DNA from: Enterobacteriaceae bacterium 89
GTDB lineage: Bacteria; Pseudomonadota; Gammaproteobacteria; Enterobacterales; Enterobacteriaceae
Assembly (NCBI GenBank): GCA_014156375.1
Contig: RQJH01000001.1
Span: forward strand, 186,001 to 250,000
Direction: 5' to 3'
DNA: 64,000 nt
The notes beneath the pieces are model-generated. The model did not search any database. It was given only the letters and a program-made list of their open reading frames with translations, and was not told the DNA's origin. This document shows, piece by piece, positions 28,103 through 36,272 of this stretch (position 1 is its first letter; each line of letters begins with the position of its first letter). The translations under genes and the position numbers were made by a program.

Positions 28103-30565
28103 TTAAACTCCTAACTTCCAGGAAAGGGTACGCAGCAGATCGGCAAACACCCCGGCAGCCGTCACATCGTTACCCGCACCATAACCGCGCAGAACCAACG
28201 GCAGCGGCTGATAATAGTGGCTGTAGAAGGCCAGCGCGTTTTCGCCATTTTTCACTTTGTACAGCGGATCGTTACCGTCCACTTCGGCAATCTTCACCCG
28301 GCACACGCCGTCTTCTTCAATGTTGCCAACATAGCGCAGGACTTTGCCTTCATCACGCGCTTTGGCAATACGCGCGGCAAACTCTTTATCGAGCTGTGGC
28401 AGACGCGCCATAAAGCTGTCGGTATCACCGCTTTCATCGAAGTGATCAGGCAGCACAGATTCCACCACGATATCGTTCAGTTCAAGGCTGCGTCCGGTTT
28501 CACGAACCAGGATCAGCAGTTTGCGCGCCACATCCATGCCGGAAAGATCGTCACGCGGATCCGGTTCGGTATAACCCAGTTCACGCGCCGAGCGGGTGGC
28601 TTCTGACAGACTCATGCCTTCATCCAGTTTGCCGAAAATGTAAGACAGCGAGCCAGAGAGAATACCGGAGAATTTTTGCAGCTCATCGCCAGCATTCAGC
28701 AGGTTTTGCAGGTTTTCAATGACCGGCAGGCCCGCGCCGACGTTGGTGTCGTACAGGAACTTACGGCGCGATCCCGCCGCCGCCTGGCGCAACTCGTGAT
28801 AGTAGTTCATCGACGAGGTATTCGCCTTTTTGTTCGGCGTCACCACGTGGAAACCTTCGCGCAGGAAATCGGCGTACTGATCCGCCACCGCCTGGTTGGA
28901 AGTACAGTCGACAATCACCGGGTTCAGCAGATGATACTCTTTCACCAGGCGGGTCAAACGGGCGAGATTAAACGGCTCTTTCGCCTCTTCAAGTTCGCTT
29001 TTCCAGTTTTCAAGATTCAGACCGTGAACGTTGGTCAGCAGCGCGCGGGAGTTTGCGACACCGCAGACACGCAGATCGATATGCTTGTTCTTCAGCCAGG
29101 TTTGCTGGCGCTTAAGCTGCTCCAGCAGAGCACCGCCGACGCCGCCAACGCCAATCACAAACACTTCGATCACCTGATCGGTGTTGAACAACATCTGGTG
29201 GGTTACGCGCACGCCGGTGGTGGCATCATCATTATTCACCACCACGGAAATGGAGCGCTCGGAGGAGCCCTGAGCAATCGCCACGATGTTGATGTTGGCG
29301 CGAGCCAGTGCGGCAAAGAATTTCGCCGAGATGCCGCGCAGAGTGCGCATGCCATCGCCGACCACGGAAATGATGGCCAGACGATCCTGAATGGACAGCG
29401 GCTCCAGCAGGCCCTCTTTCAGCTCCAGATAGAACTCTTCTTCCATCGCTTTTTTGGCACGCGCGCTGTCGCTCTGAGGCACACAGAAGCTGATGCTGTA
29501 TTCGGAAGAAGACTGAGTGATCAGTACGACGGAGATCCCGGCACGGGACATGGTGGCAAATACGCGAGCCGCCATTCCAACCATGCCCTTCATGCCAGGG
29601 CCAGAGACGTTGAACATTGCCATGTTGTTAAGGTTGGAAATGCCCTTCACCGCCAGGCCGTCTTCATCGCGGCTGGCTCCGATAAGCGTACCTGGAGCCT
29701 GCGGGTTGCCGGTGTTTTTAATCAGACAGGGGATCTGGAACTGTGCGATAGGCGCAATGGTGCGCGGGTGCAGCACTTTTGCCCCGAAATACGAAAGCTC
29801 CATCGCTTCCTGATAGGACATCGACTTCAGCAGACGCGCATCCGGCACCTGGCGCGGATCGCAGGTATAAACGCCGTCAACGTCGGTCCAGATCTCACAG
29901 CAGTCGGCGCGCAGGCAGGCCGCGAGCACGGCAGCGGAATAGTCGGAGCCGTTGCGTCCCAGCACCACCAGCTCGCCCTTTTCGTTACCGGCGGTAAAGC
30001 CCGCCATCAGTACCATATGGTCTGACGGAATTTGGCTTGCCGCGATACGGCGGGTGGACTCAGTGATATCTACAGTGGATTCAAGGTAATGACCTACTGC
30101 GAGCAGTTTTTCCACCGGGTCGATCACCGTGACCTTGTGGCCGCGAGCCTCCAGCAGGCCAGCCATAATGGCAATCGAGAGCTTTTCACCGCGGCAAATC
30201 AGCGCCGCATTGACCGCATCCGGGCACTGCCCCAGCAGACTAATACCGTGAAGGACGTGTTTAATCTGGGCAAACTCTTGATCGACAAACGCGCTTAGCT
30301 GGGCAAGGGGGAAACCAGGCTGGATGTCGGCAAGTCCCTGAAGCAGTTCGGTAAAAATACGTTCAGCATCGGCAATATTCGGGAGAGCATCCTGACCGCC
30401 GATGGTTTTCTCAATCATCGCGACCAGATGGTTGGTGATTTTGGCCGGGGCAGAGAGCACGGTGGCTACCTGCCCCTGCCTGGCGTTACTTTCCAGAATG
30501 TCGGCAACACGCAGAAAGCGCTCTGCATTTGCCACTGATGTACCGCCGAACTTCAAGACTCGCAT
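28103..30565 (-). CDS. thrA: Bifunctional aspartokinase I / homoserine dehydrogenase I
   Basis: First and third steps of threonine synthesis, inhibited by threonine. The 820 residues consist of aspartokinase ([13 protein letters not shown] at the start), two ACT domains (about 315-460, with SSSEYSISF and GSSERSISV), and homoserine dehydrogenase with the NAD(P) loop [18 protein letters not shown] at 30565 is preferred over an in-frame ATG 42 nt upstream because that one lies in the attenuator region and adds residues absent from E. coli. Confidence 0.98.
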   Translation of the reverse strand: MRVLKFGGTSVANAERFLRVADILESNARQGQVATVLSAPAKITNHLVAMIEKTIGGQDALPNIADAERIFTELLQGLADIQPGFPLAQLSAFVDQEFAQIKHVLHGISLLGQCPDAVNAALICRGEKLSIAIMAGLLEARGHKVTVIDPVEKLLAVGHYLESTVDITESTRRIAASQIPSDHMVLMAGFTAGNEKGELVVLGRNGSDYSAAVLAACLRADCCEIWTDVDGVYTCDPRQVPDARLLKSMSYQEAMELSYFGAKVLHPRTIAPIAQFQIPCLIKNTGNPQAPGTLIGASRDEDGLAVKGISNLNNMAMFNVSGPGMKGMVGMAARVFATMSRAGISVVLITQSSSEYSISFCVPQSDSARAKKAMEEEFYLELKEGLLEPLSIQDRLAIISVVGDGMRTLRGISAKFFAALARANINIVAIAQGSSERSISVVVNNDDATTGVRVTHQMLFNTDQVIEVFVIGVGGVGGALLEQLKRQQTWLKNKHIDLRVCGVANSRALLTNVHGLNLENWKSELEEAKEPFNLARLTRLVKEYHLLNPVIVDCTSNQAVADQYADFLREGFHVVTPNKKANTSSMNYYHELRQAAAGSRRKFLYDTNVGAGLPVIENLQNLLNAGDELQKFSGILSGSLSYIFGKLDEGMSLSEATRSARELGYTEPDPRDDLSGMDVARKLLILVRETGRSLELNDIVVESVLPDHFDESGDTDSFMARLPQLDKEFAARIAKARDEGKVLRYVGNIEEDGVCRVKIAEVDGNDPLYKVKNGENALAFYSHYYQPLPLVLRGYGAGNDVTAAGVFADLLRTLSWKLGV

Positions 30566-30591
30566 GGTGATTACCCCTTGATCTTTGGTCG

Positions 30592-30622
30592 AAAAAAAAG
30601 CCCGCACTGTTCAGGTGCGGGC
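30592..30622 (-). terminator. thr operon attenuator
   Basis: GCCCGCAC/GTGCGGGC stem (30600-30607 with 30615-30622) and eight T on the minus strand, between the leader peptide stop and thrA. It works with the Thr/Ile-rich leader to give transcription attenuation. Confidence 0.93.
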
Positions 30623-30646
30623 TTTTTTCTGTTTTTCCTGTACGCG

Positions 30647-30715
30647 TCAGCCCGCACCAGTACCTGTGGTAATAGTGATGGTGGTAATGGTTGTCATTGT
30701 GCTGATGCGAATCAT
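30647..30715 (-). CDS. thrL: thr operon leader peptide
   Basis: A 22-codon leader starting ATG at 30715 and ending TGA at 30647-30649. It contains nine Thr and five Ile codons, as expected for a leader that senses charged tRNA-Thr and tRNA-Ile. The opening MIRISTMTTITT differs slightly from E. coli (MKRISTTITT) and includes an internal Met codon. Ribosome stalling in the Thr/Ile run prevents the downstream attenuator from forming. Confidence 0.95.
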   Translation of the reverse strand: MIRISTMTTITTITITTGTGAG

Positions 30716-30763
30716 GGATGTTGTGTGCTCTGTTATTTTAACTTGTCTGTCGTCTGCCTATAT

Positions 30764-30792
30764 TGGTTAAAGTATCTGCCAGGCTAAGTCAA
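30764..30792 (-). promoter_or_regulatory. thrLABC promoter
   Basis: On the minus strand TTGACT (30792-30787) is followed by a TACTTTAACCA stretch that holds the -10, nearly identical to the E. coli thr promoter. The exact -10 register is uncertain. Confidence 0.6.
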
Positions 30793-30925
30793 CGAATTTT
30801 TACATTCGTCACATTTGGCTGCCCTCACGACGGCTGCTGCCTGAAGCGTGAAAGATAACGAATTTCCCCACTAACGACGCATGCCATCGACTTATTACCC
30901 CATAATGAAAACTTATGGCAGCAGA

Positions 30926-31612
30926 TTACTCTGTGAGATTTTTTTCAATATCATGCAACAAACGATGCAGCATGGCGGTATCCCGCTGCTCAAAAAGACC
31001 GATGCGCTGTTGCAGCCAGTCAGCCATTTTCACATCGTCGGCCACTTTTAACTTTTCCAGTAAGGCGGTGATACGCGCACGCAACGCATGCAGCTGCTTT
31101 TCGTCACCGTGAGTTGCGCCAGTGGTCGAAATTTGTGTCAAAGCCGAGAGCTGGTAACAATAAACCATCACCGCCTGTCCCAGATTTAACGACGGATAAT
31201 CCGCCACCATCGGCACTCCGGTCAGAACGTCAGCCAGCTCAAGCTCATCGTTGGTTAAGCCGGAATCCTCGCGGCCAAACACCAGCGCGGCATGGCCCAT
31301 CCACTGAGATTTTTCCTGCAGCATCGGCAGCAGTTCCTGCGGAGTGGCGTAGTAGTGGAAACGCGCCCGGCTGCGCGCGGTGGTCGCGACGGTGAAGTCG
31401 ACATCGTGCAATGCGGCCTCAAGCGTTTGATAAGTCTTGATATTCTCGAGTATGTCGCCGGAGCCGTGCGCCACCCACTGCGCAGCAGGTTCAAGATGAG
31501 CCTGGCTGTCGACGATCCGCAGCTCGGTAAAGCCCATAGTTTTCATTGCCCTGGCTGCGGCACCGATGTTTTCAGCCCTTGCTGGCGAAACCAGCACTAT
31601 TGATAAGCGCAT
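30926..31612 (-). CDS. yjtD: SpoU/TrmH-type RNA methyltransferase YjtD (LasT)
   Basis: A 228-residue SPOUT-class methyltransferase related to TrmJ and LasT. The knot motifs are visible: VLVSPARAENIGAAARAMKTMG at the N-terminus, LVFGREDSGLTNDEL in the middle and YPSLNLGQAVMVYCYQL at the SAM-binding knot. The RNA target is not firmly known. ATG at 31612 follows GAGAAG and matches the family N-terminus; the open frame extends 87 nt further upstream. It precedes thrL on the same strand. Confidence 0.9.
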   Translation of the reverse strand: MRLSIVLVSPARAENIGAAARAMKTMGFTELRIVDSQAHLEPAAQWVAHGSGDILENIKTYQTLEAALHDVDFTVATTARSRARFHYYATPQELLPMLQEKSQWMGHAALVFGREDSGLTNDELELADVLTGVPMVADYPSLNLGQAVMVYCYQLSALTQISTTGATHGDEKQLHALRARITALLEKLKVADDVKMADWLQQRIGLFEQRDTAMLHRLLHDIEKNLTE

Positions 31613-32012
31613 GTAATCTTCTCTTTTTTTACCCGGCGACGTGAATAATGTGATGCACATCAGCATTTTGCGCGTCGCGAATTTACTTAATTGCAACAAA
31701 AAACGGTGAAATGGTGTTTCTTAACACATAAACAATTCTTACCTGTTCCCCAAGAATCCACCGAGATCATATGTTAACAGAACGACTATATCCCTATGTT
31801 CTTCTGGGACATTTAAAAAAAGATTATCCCTCATCATTTGTATTCAAATGACTAATTAGTTCACATTTGCAACCACTCCAAATGTTGATTTTTTGTGACA
31901 AAGGCTAGCATTTGGATGCGAGGATTTCACAAGAGTGTTAACGTGCTACAATTGAACTTGATATAAGTCAACGAAGCGTAGTTTTATTGGGTGTCAGCCA
32001 TCTCTGAGCCTG
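31613..32012. promoter_or_regulatory. arcA upstream regulatory region
   Basis: About 400 AT-rich bases without a recognisable gene. They carry the yjtD promoter on the minus strand and the start of the long arcA control region on the plus strand, including the FNR site at 31958. Confidence 0.6.
31958..31971 (+). promoter_or_regulatory. Probable FNR site upstream of arcA
   Basis: TTGATATAAGTCAA matches the FNR consensus TTGAT-N4-ATCAA at 9 of 10 defined bases. In E. coli arcA is activated by FNR under anaerobiosis. Confidence 0.6.
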
Positions 32013-32153
32013 TTATGTTGCTGTTAAAATGGTTAGGATGACAGCCGTTTTTGACACTGTCGGGTCCAGAGGGAAAGTACCCACGACCAAGCTAATGATG
32101 TTGTTGACGTTGATGGAAAGTGCATCAAGAACGCAATTACGTACTTTAGTCAT
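32013..32153 (-). CDS. yjjY: Small conserved ORF YjjY in the arcA leader
   Basis: A 46-codon reading frame on the minus strand, ATG at 32153 and TAA at 32013-32015, opening MTKVRNCVLDALSINVN. From memory the translated sequence is the same as E. coli YjjY. It lies antisense within the untranslated region upstream of arcA. The function is unknown, and it is not certain that the peptide is made. The conservation could equally reflect the arcA leader on the other strand. Confidence 0.6.
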   Translation of the reverse strand: MTKVRNCVLDALSINVNNIISLVVGTFPLDPTVSKTAVILTILTAT

Positions 32154-32248
32154 GTTTTGCCGGTCATGTTAATTTTTAACATGCATCAGGCTGGTGAGGG
32201 ACTTTGGTACTTCCTGTTTCGATTTAGTTGGCAATTTAGGTAGCAAAC

Positions 32249-32965
32249 ATGCAGACCCCGCACATTCTTATCGTTGAAGACGAGTTGGTAACACGCAACA
32301 CGTTAAAAAGTATTTTCGAAGCAGAAGGTTACGATGTGTTCGAAGCCACCGATGGCGCGGAAATGCATCAGATCCTGTCTGAAAATGATGTCAATCTGGT
32401 GATCATGGACATCAATCTTCCGGGCAAAAACGGCCTTCTGCTGGCGCGTGAACTGCGTGAGCAGGCTAACGTCGCACTGATGTTCCTGACCGGTCGTGAT
32501 AACGAAGTGGATAAGATCCTGGGCCTCGAAATCGGCGCGGATGATTATATCACCAAGCCATTCAACCCACGCGAACTGACTATCCGTGCCCGCAACCTGC
32601 TCTCCCGTACCATGAACCTGGGTTCCGTGAGCGAAGAGCGTCGCAGCGTTGAAAGCTATAAATTCAACGGTTGGGAACTGGATATCAACAGCCGTTCTCT
32701 GGTCAGCCCTAACGGTGAGCAGTACAAGCTGCCGCGCAGTGAATTCCGCGCGATGCTGCACTTCTGCGAAAATCCGGGCAAGATCCAGTCTCGTGCCGAG
32801 CTGCTGAAGAAAATGACCGGTCGCGAGCTGAAGCCGCATGACCGTACCGTCGACGTGACTATCCGTCGCATTCGTAAGCATTTCGAATCTACGCCAGATA
32901 CGCCGGAAATCATCGCGACGATCCACGGCGAAGGTTACCGTTTCTGCGGTGAGCTGCAGGAATAG
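32249..32965 (+). CDS. arcA: Response regulator ArcA
   Basis: OmpR-family regulator of respiratory metabolism, partner of the ArcB sensor kinase, repressing aerobic genes under low oxygen. The 238 residues comprise the receiver domain with phospho-acceptor D54 ([12 protein letters not shown]) and the C-terminal winged helix ([29 protein letters not shown]). The upstream leader is long, with an FNR site. The gene ends at a palindromic terminator. Confidence 0.99.
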   Translation: MQTPHILIVEDELVTRNTLKSIFEAEGYDVFEATDGAEMHQILSENDVNLVIMDINLPGKNGLLLARELREQANVALMFLTGRDNEVDKILGLEIGADDYITKPFNPRELTIRARNLLSRTMNLGSVSEERRSVESYKFNGWELDINSRSLVSPNGEQYKLPRSEFRAMLHFCENPGKIQSRAELLKKMTGRELKPHDRTVDVTIRRIRKHFESTPDTPEIIATIHGEGYRFCGELQE

Positions 32966-32986
32966 CAGGCACAAGCCTCAAACAGA

Positions 32987-33012
32987 AAACGGCGCCGCGG
33001 CGCCGTTTTTTT
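32987..33012. terminator. Terminator between arcA and creA
   Basis: A self-complementary GC-rich palindrome (AACGGCGCCG CGGCGCCGTT) flanked by A's and T's, usable by both convergent genes. Confidence 0.88.
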
Positions 33013-33019
33013 ATGTCTG

Positions 33020-33496
33020 TTATTCCGATTTCCACGGCATGATCGGCACCGCGCTGATGGCGTTTTTCGGCGAACCGTCCACCACCTTGTCAGAGTAAGT
33101 CAGATAAACGAGCGCGTTACGTTTGGCGTCATAAAAACGTACGACCTGGAGTTTTTTGAATACCAAAGAGGTACGTTTCTGGAACACGACCTCGCCCTCG
33201 GACTTACCGCTCTTAATCTTATCACTCAGCTCAACCGGCCCGACCTGCTGGCAGGAAATAGCGGCATCGGAAGTATCTTCCGCAAGACCAAGCCCCCCTT
33301 TAATGCCCCCTGTTTTGGCGCGGCTGACATAGCAGGTGACGTTTTTCACATCGGGATCGTCAAACGCTTCGACCACAATTTTATGATCGGGGCCAATCAT
33401 CTTGAACACGGTGTCGACGGATCCGATTTGCTCAGCCTGTACCGCCCCACTCATCGTTGCCAACAGAAGACCTGCCATTAAGCTCTTGTATTTCAT
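33020..33496 (-). CDS. creA: Periplasmic protein CreA
   Basis: A 158-residue secreted protein of unknown molecular function. It has a signal peptide (residues 1-22, MSGAVQA/EQ) and the conserved CreA domain with cysteines in [12 protein letters not shown] and AISCQQVG. In E. coli it heads creABCD, but here it ends 55 nt from arcA, so creB, creC and creD are absent from this place. Confidence 0.94.
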   Translation of the reverse strand: MKYKSLMAGLLLATMSGAVQAEQIGSVDTVFKMIGPDHKIVVEAFDDPDVKNVTCYVSRAKTGGIKGGLGLAEDTSDAAISCQQVGPVELSDKIKSGKSEGEVVFQKRTSLVFKKLQVVRFYDAKRNALVYLTYSDKVVDGSPKNAISAVPIMPWKSE

Positions 33497-33704
33497 ATTG
33501 TTACCATTTTTGACCGTGAAGTCGGAGGAATATTGTGCATCTTAAAAGAAACTGTTTATAGATCACAGCTTTACAAATTTCATACCTATTTTAAGTCTAA
33601 TTAAGCACGTTAGCGCAAAAAAAACACTGAATGCTAAAACATCAAAAAATGCTATGATCCGCTACCCTAGTTACAGGCACCTGCGTTAAGGATGAGGACA
33701 TTAT

Positions 33705-34574
33705 ATGGATCAGGCTGGGATAATTCGCGATCTGTTAAGCTGGCTTGAAGGGCATCTCGATCAACCTTTGTCACTGGATAATGTTGCGGCTAAGGCTGGC
33801 TATTCCAAGTGGCATTTGCAAAGGATGTTCAAGGATGTGACAGGCCATGCTATCGGTGCTTATATCCGCGCTCGTCGCTTGTCGAAGTCTGCTGTCGCTC
33901 TGCGTCTGACGGCTCGCCCTATTCTGGACATCGCGCTGCAATACCGTTTTGACTCCCAACAAACGTTTACCCGCGCTTTTAAGAAACAGTTTAGCCTGAC
34001 ACCGGCACTTTATCGCCGCTCGCCGGACTGGAGCTCCTTTGGTATGCGCCCACCGCTGCGTCTGGGTGAGTTCACGATGCCGAAATTCGAGTACGTGACG
34101 CTGCCAGAAACGCACCTTGTCGGCGTGACGCAAAGCTATACCTGTAAACTGGAAGAGATTTCAGAATTCCGTCAGCAGATGCGGGTGCAATTCTGGCGTG
34201 AATTCCTTGGCAATTCACCGTCAATTCCACCGATGCTCTACGGCCTGCATGAGCCTCGGCCAAGCCTTGATCGGGATGACGAGCAGGAAGTGCTGTACAC
34301 CACAGCGCTCACTCCGGAAATGGCTAACGGCCATCTTCAGGATGCCCATCCGGTTCGTCTCGAAGGCGGTGAATACGTGATGTTTACCTATGAAGGGCTG
34401 GGGACAGGCGTGCAGGAGTTCATTCTGACCGTTTACGGAACCTGCATGCCGATGCTCAACCTGACCCGTCGTAAGGGCCAGGATATTGAGCGATTCTTCC
34501 CGCAGAAAGATGCGATAAACCAGGAACCGCCTATCCAGCTGCGCTGTGAATATTTGGTTCCGATTCGCCGCTAG
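33705..34574 (+). CDS. rob: AraC-family activator Rob
   Basis: Right-origin-binding protein that activates the mar/sox/rob stress and efflux regulon. The 289 residues start with two AraC helix-turn-helix motifs (LDNVAAKAGYSKWHLQRMF; PILDIALQYRFDSQQTFTRAFKK) and continue with the GyrI-like small-molecule domain from about residue 125. Its stop overlaps that of gpmB in the shared bases CTAG. Confidence 0.98.
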   Translation: MDQAGIIRDLLSWLEGHLDQPLSLDNVAAKAGYSKWHLQRMFKDVTGHAIGAYIRARRLSKSAVALRLTARPILDIALQYRFDSQQTFTRAFKKQFSLTPALYRRSPDWSSFGMRPPLRLGEFTMPKFEYVTLPETHLVGVTQSYTCKLEEISEFRQQMRVQFWREFLGNSPSIPPMLYGLHEPRPSLDRDDEQEVLYTTALTPEMANGHLQDAHPVRLEGGEYVMFTYEGLGTGVQEFILTVYGTCMPMLNLTRRKGQDIERFFPQKDAINQEPPIQLRCEYLVPIRR

Positions 34575-35218
34575 CGCTGCAGTTCATCCAACGCAGGGGC
34601 GTCCAGATGCGTGACGTCTCCTGCCGTTTCGACAATCCATCCCGGCGCCAGCCACTGACTTTCCTGATAATCCACACGAGAAATTGAGCAGTTACGCAGA
34701 CGCAGGCGACGTTCTGCATAAGCCGGTAACCCCAGAATCGTACTGACCAGGCAGCCCAGCGCGATACCGTGACTCACCAAAAGCGGACGGCTACCTTCCG
34801 GCAATTCAAGGCAGTCTTTCAGCGCCGCGCTGACGCGATCGCCCAGCTCCTGCATCGACTCTCCTTCCGGAATTCGCCCGTCAGGCGTGCCGTTCACCAG
34901 GCTGCGACGCCACTCTTCTTCTTCGGCCGTCAGTGAATCAATCAGCCGACGTTCGAGGACGCCCATGTTAAGTTCGCGCAGGCGCGGATCGTAGGTCACG
35001 CTGCAGCCACAGGCCTCAGCGATGATTTCCGCTGTGCGGCGCGTACGGCCCAGATCGCTGGAGATCACATGAGTGATGCCCAAAGCTTTGACGCGATCGC
35101 CGACCTGACCGGCCTGATGCTCGCCTTTTTCCGTCAGCGGGCTGTCGGACTGGCCTTGAATACGTCGCTCGGCGTTCCACTGAGTCTCACCGTGGCGAAC
35201 AAGGTATACCTGTAACAT
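34571..35218 (-). CDS. gpmB: Phosphoglycerate mutase-like phosphatase GpmB (YtjC)
   Basis: Histidine-phosphatase superfamily protein of 215 residues. The catalytic motif VRHGETQWN places the phospho-histidine at H9, with a second histidine in [10 protein letters not shown]. Despite the name, mutase activity of the E. coli homologue is doubtful, and phosphatase activity is more likely. It is convergent with rob, sharing CTAG as both stop codons. Confidence 0.94.
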   Translation of the reverse strand: MLQVYLVRHGETQWNAERRIQGQSDSPLTEKGEHQAGQVGDRVKALGITHVISSDLGRTRRTAEIIAEACGCSVTYDPRLRELNMGVLERRLIDSLTAEEEEWRRSLVNGTPDGRIPEGESMQELGDRVSAALKDCLELPEGSRPLLVSHGIALGCLVSTILGLPAYAERRLRLRNCSISRVDYQESQWLAPGWIVETAGDVTHLDAPALDELQR

Positions 35219-35270
35219 GCTAATTTTCCGTTATACTGCGATGATAATTTTTTTCGTAAGTGTACTGATT

Positions 35271-35786
35271 ATGCACAATGTTGTCACAGCCACCACCAAT
35301 CCCGCCAAAATTAAGGCTATTCTGCAGGCTTTTGACGAGATCTTCGGCGAAGGATCCTGCCATATTGATGCCGTTTCCGTCGAGAGCGGTGTACCAGAAC
35401 AACCTTTCGGAAGCCCAGAAACGCGCGCTGGCGCACGAAATCGCGTAGAAAACGCACGACAGGTTCGTCCCGATGCCGACTTTTGGGTCGCTATTGAAGC
35501 GGGCATTGATGACGATAGCACATTCAGTTGGGTGGTCATTGAAAGCCGCGAACAGCGCGGTGAAGCCCGCTCGGCCACGCTCCCGCTTCCCGCAGTGATT
35601 CTCGAACGCGTGCGCGCAGGCGATGCGCTTGGTCCGGTGATGTCGCACTACACCGGCATTGATGAAATTGGCAAAAAAGAGGGAGCGATAGGCGTGTTCA
35701 CTGCGGGAAAACTGACCCGCAGCAGCGTTTATCATCAGGCTGTGATTCTGGCGCTAAGTCCTTTCCACAACGCTGTCTATCGGTAA
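35271..35786 (+). CDS. yjjX: Inosine/xanthosine triphosphatase YjjX
   Basis: House-cleaning NTPase of 171 residues that hydrolyses ITP and XTP and thereby keeps deaminated purines out of nucleic acids. Family motifs: [12 protein letters not shown] near the start, VPEQPFG, and the C-terminal [15 protein letters not shown] at 35271 matches the E. coli start ([14 protein letters not shown]). The frame is open 54 nt further upstream. Confidence 0.95.
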   Translation: MHNVVTATTNPAKIKAILQAFDEIFGEGSCHIDAVSVESGVPEQPFGSPETRAGARNRVENARQVRPDADFWVAIEAGIDDDSTFSWVVIESREQRGEARSATLPLPAVILERVRAGDALGPVMSHYTGIDEIGKKEGAIGVFTAGKLTRSSVYHQAVILALSPFHNAVYR

Positions 35787-35792
35787 TTCAGA

Positions 35793-35854
35793 TTGCCTGA
35801 TGCGGCCTACGATTGATTACCTCGTAGGCACGATAAGCATAGCGCATCGGGCAA
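35793..35854. repeat. REP-like palindromic repeat between yjjX and trpR
   Basis: An imperfect inverted repeat (TTGCCTGATGCGGCCTACGA facing TCGTAGGC..GCGCATCGGGCAA) of the REP/BIME type, between the ends of two convergent genes. It probably also ends or protects the transcripts. Confidence 0.8.
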
Positions 35855-35856
35855 TG

Positions 35857-36186
35857 CTACTCACCGTGATTGAGCAATACCTGTTCCAGCCACTGACGAA
35901 GCTCTGGCGGCGCGGACTTCAGGCTGTTTGAGCCACGCGTGATAGTCGCAATGCCTGCACCCAGCTCGCTTTTCAGCTCGCGCTGGCTCATCTCCCCACG
36001 CAGCAGTTCTTCAATAATGCGCACCCGGGTGCCAAGCGCTTCTCGCTCATCCGGTGTCATCATCAGATTCAGTAACGGCAGATGAAGGTCGGCAGCAAAA
36101 GCCTGGCGGATCAGGTCGACAAAGCGAAGCCACTCCTGGTGGCGCTGTTCGGCATTCTCTGCTGAATAAGGGGATTGTTGGGTCAT
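35857..36186 (-). CDS. trpR: Trp repressor
   Basis: Tryptophan-dependent repressor of the trp operon, aroH, mtr and its own gene. The 109 residues are helical, with the DNA-reading helix-turn-helix at [26 protein letters not shown] at 36186 gives the E. coli-like N-terminus ([19 protein letters not shown]); the frame is open 69 nt further upstream but that covers the operator. The trpR operator lies upstream. Confidence 0.97.
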   Translation of the reverse strand: MTQQSPYSAENAEQRHQEWLRFVDLIRQAFAADLHLPLLNLMMTPDEREALGTRVRIIEELLRGEMSQRELKSELGAGIATITRGSNSLKSAPPELRQWLEQVLLNHGE

Positions 36187-36204
36187 GTTACGCCACCGTG
36201 TTGG

Positions 36205-36227
36205 GGCGGAGGGAATAACCCTCCGCC
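36205..36227 (-). other. Hairpin in the trpR leader
   Basis: GGCGGAGGG (36205-36213) pairs with CCCTCCGCC (36219-36227) with a 5-nt loop, between the operator and the trpR start codon. There is no T-tract. E. coli has a different hairpin in the same place. Confidence 0.6.
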
Positions 36228-36231
36228 GGAT

Positions 36232-36249
36232 GTACTCTTTAGCGAGTAC
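36232..36249 (-). promoter_or_regulatory. TrpR operator of trpR
   Basis: The palindrome GTACTC-TTTAGC-GAGTAC is the autoregulatory Trp operator, identical in its half-sites to that of E. coli trpR. Confidence 0.85.
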
Positions 36250-36272
36250 AAGCATAACATACTCTCAGCGGA

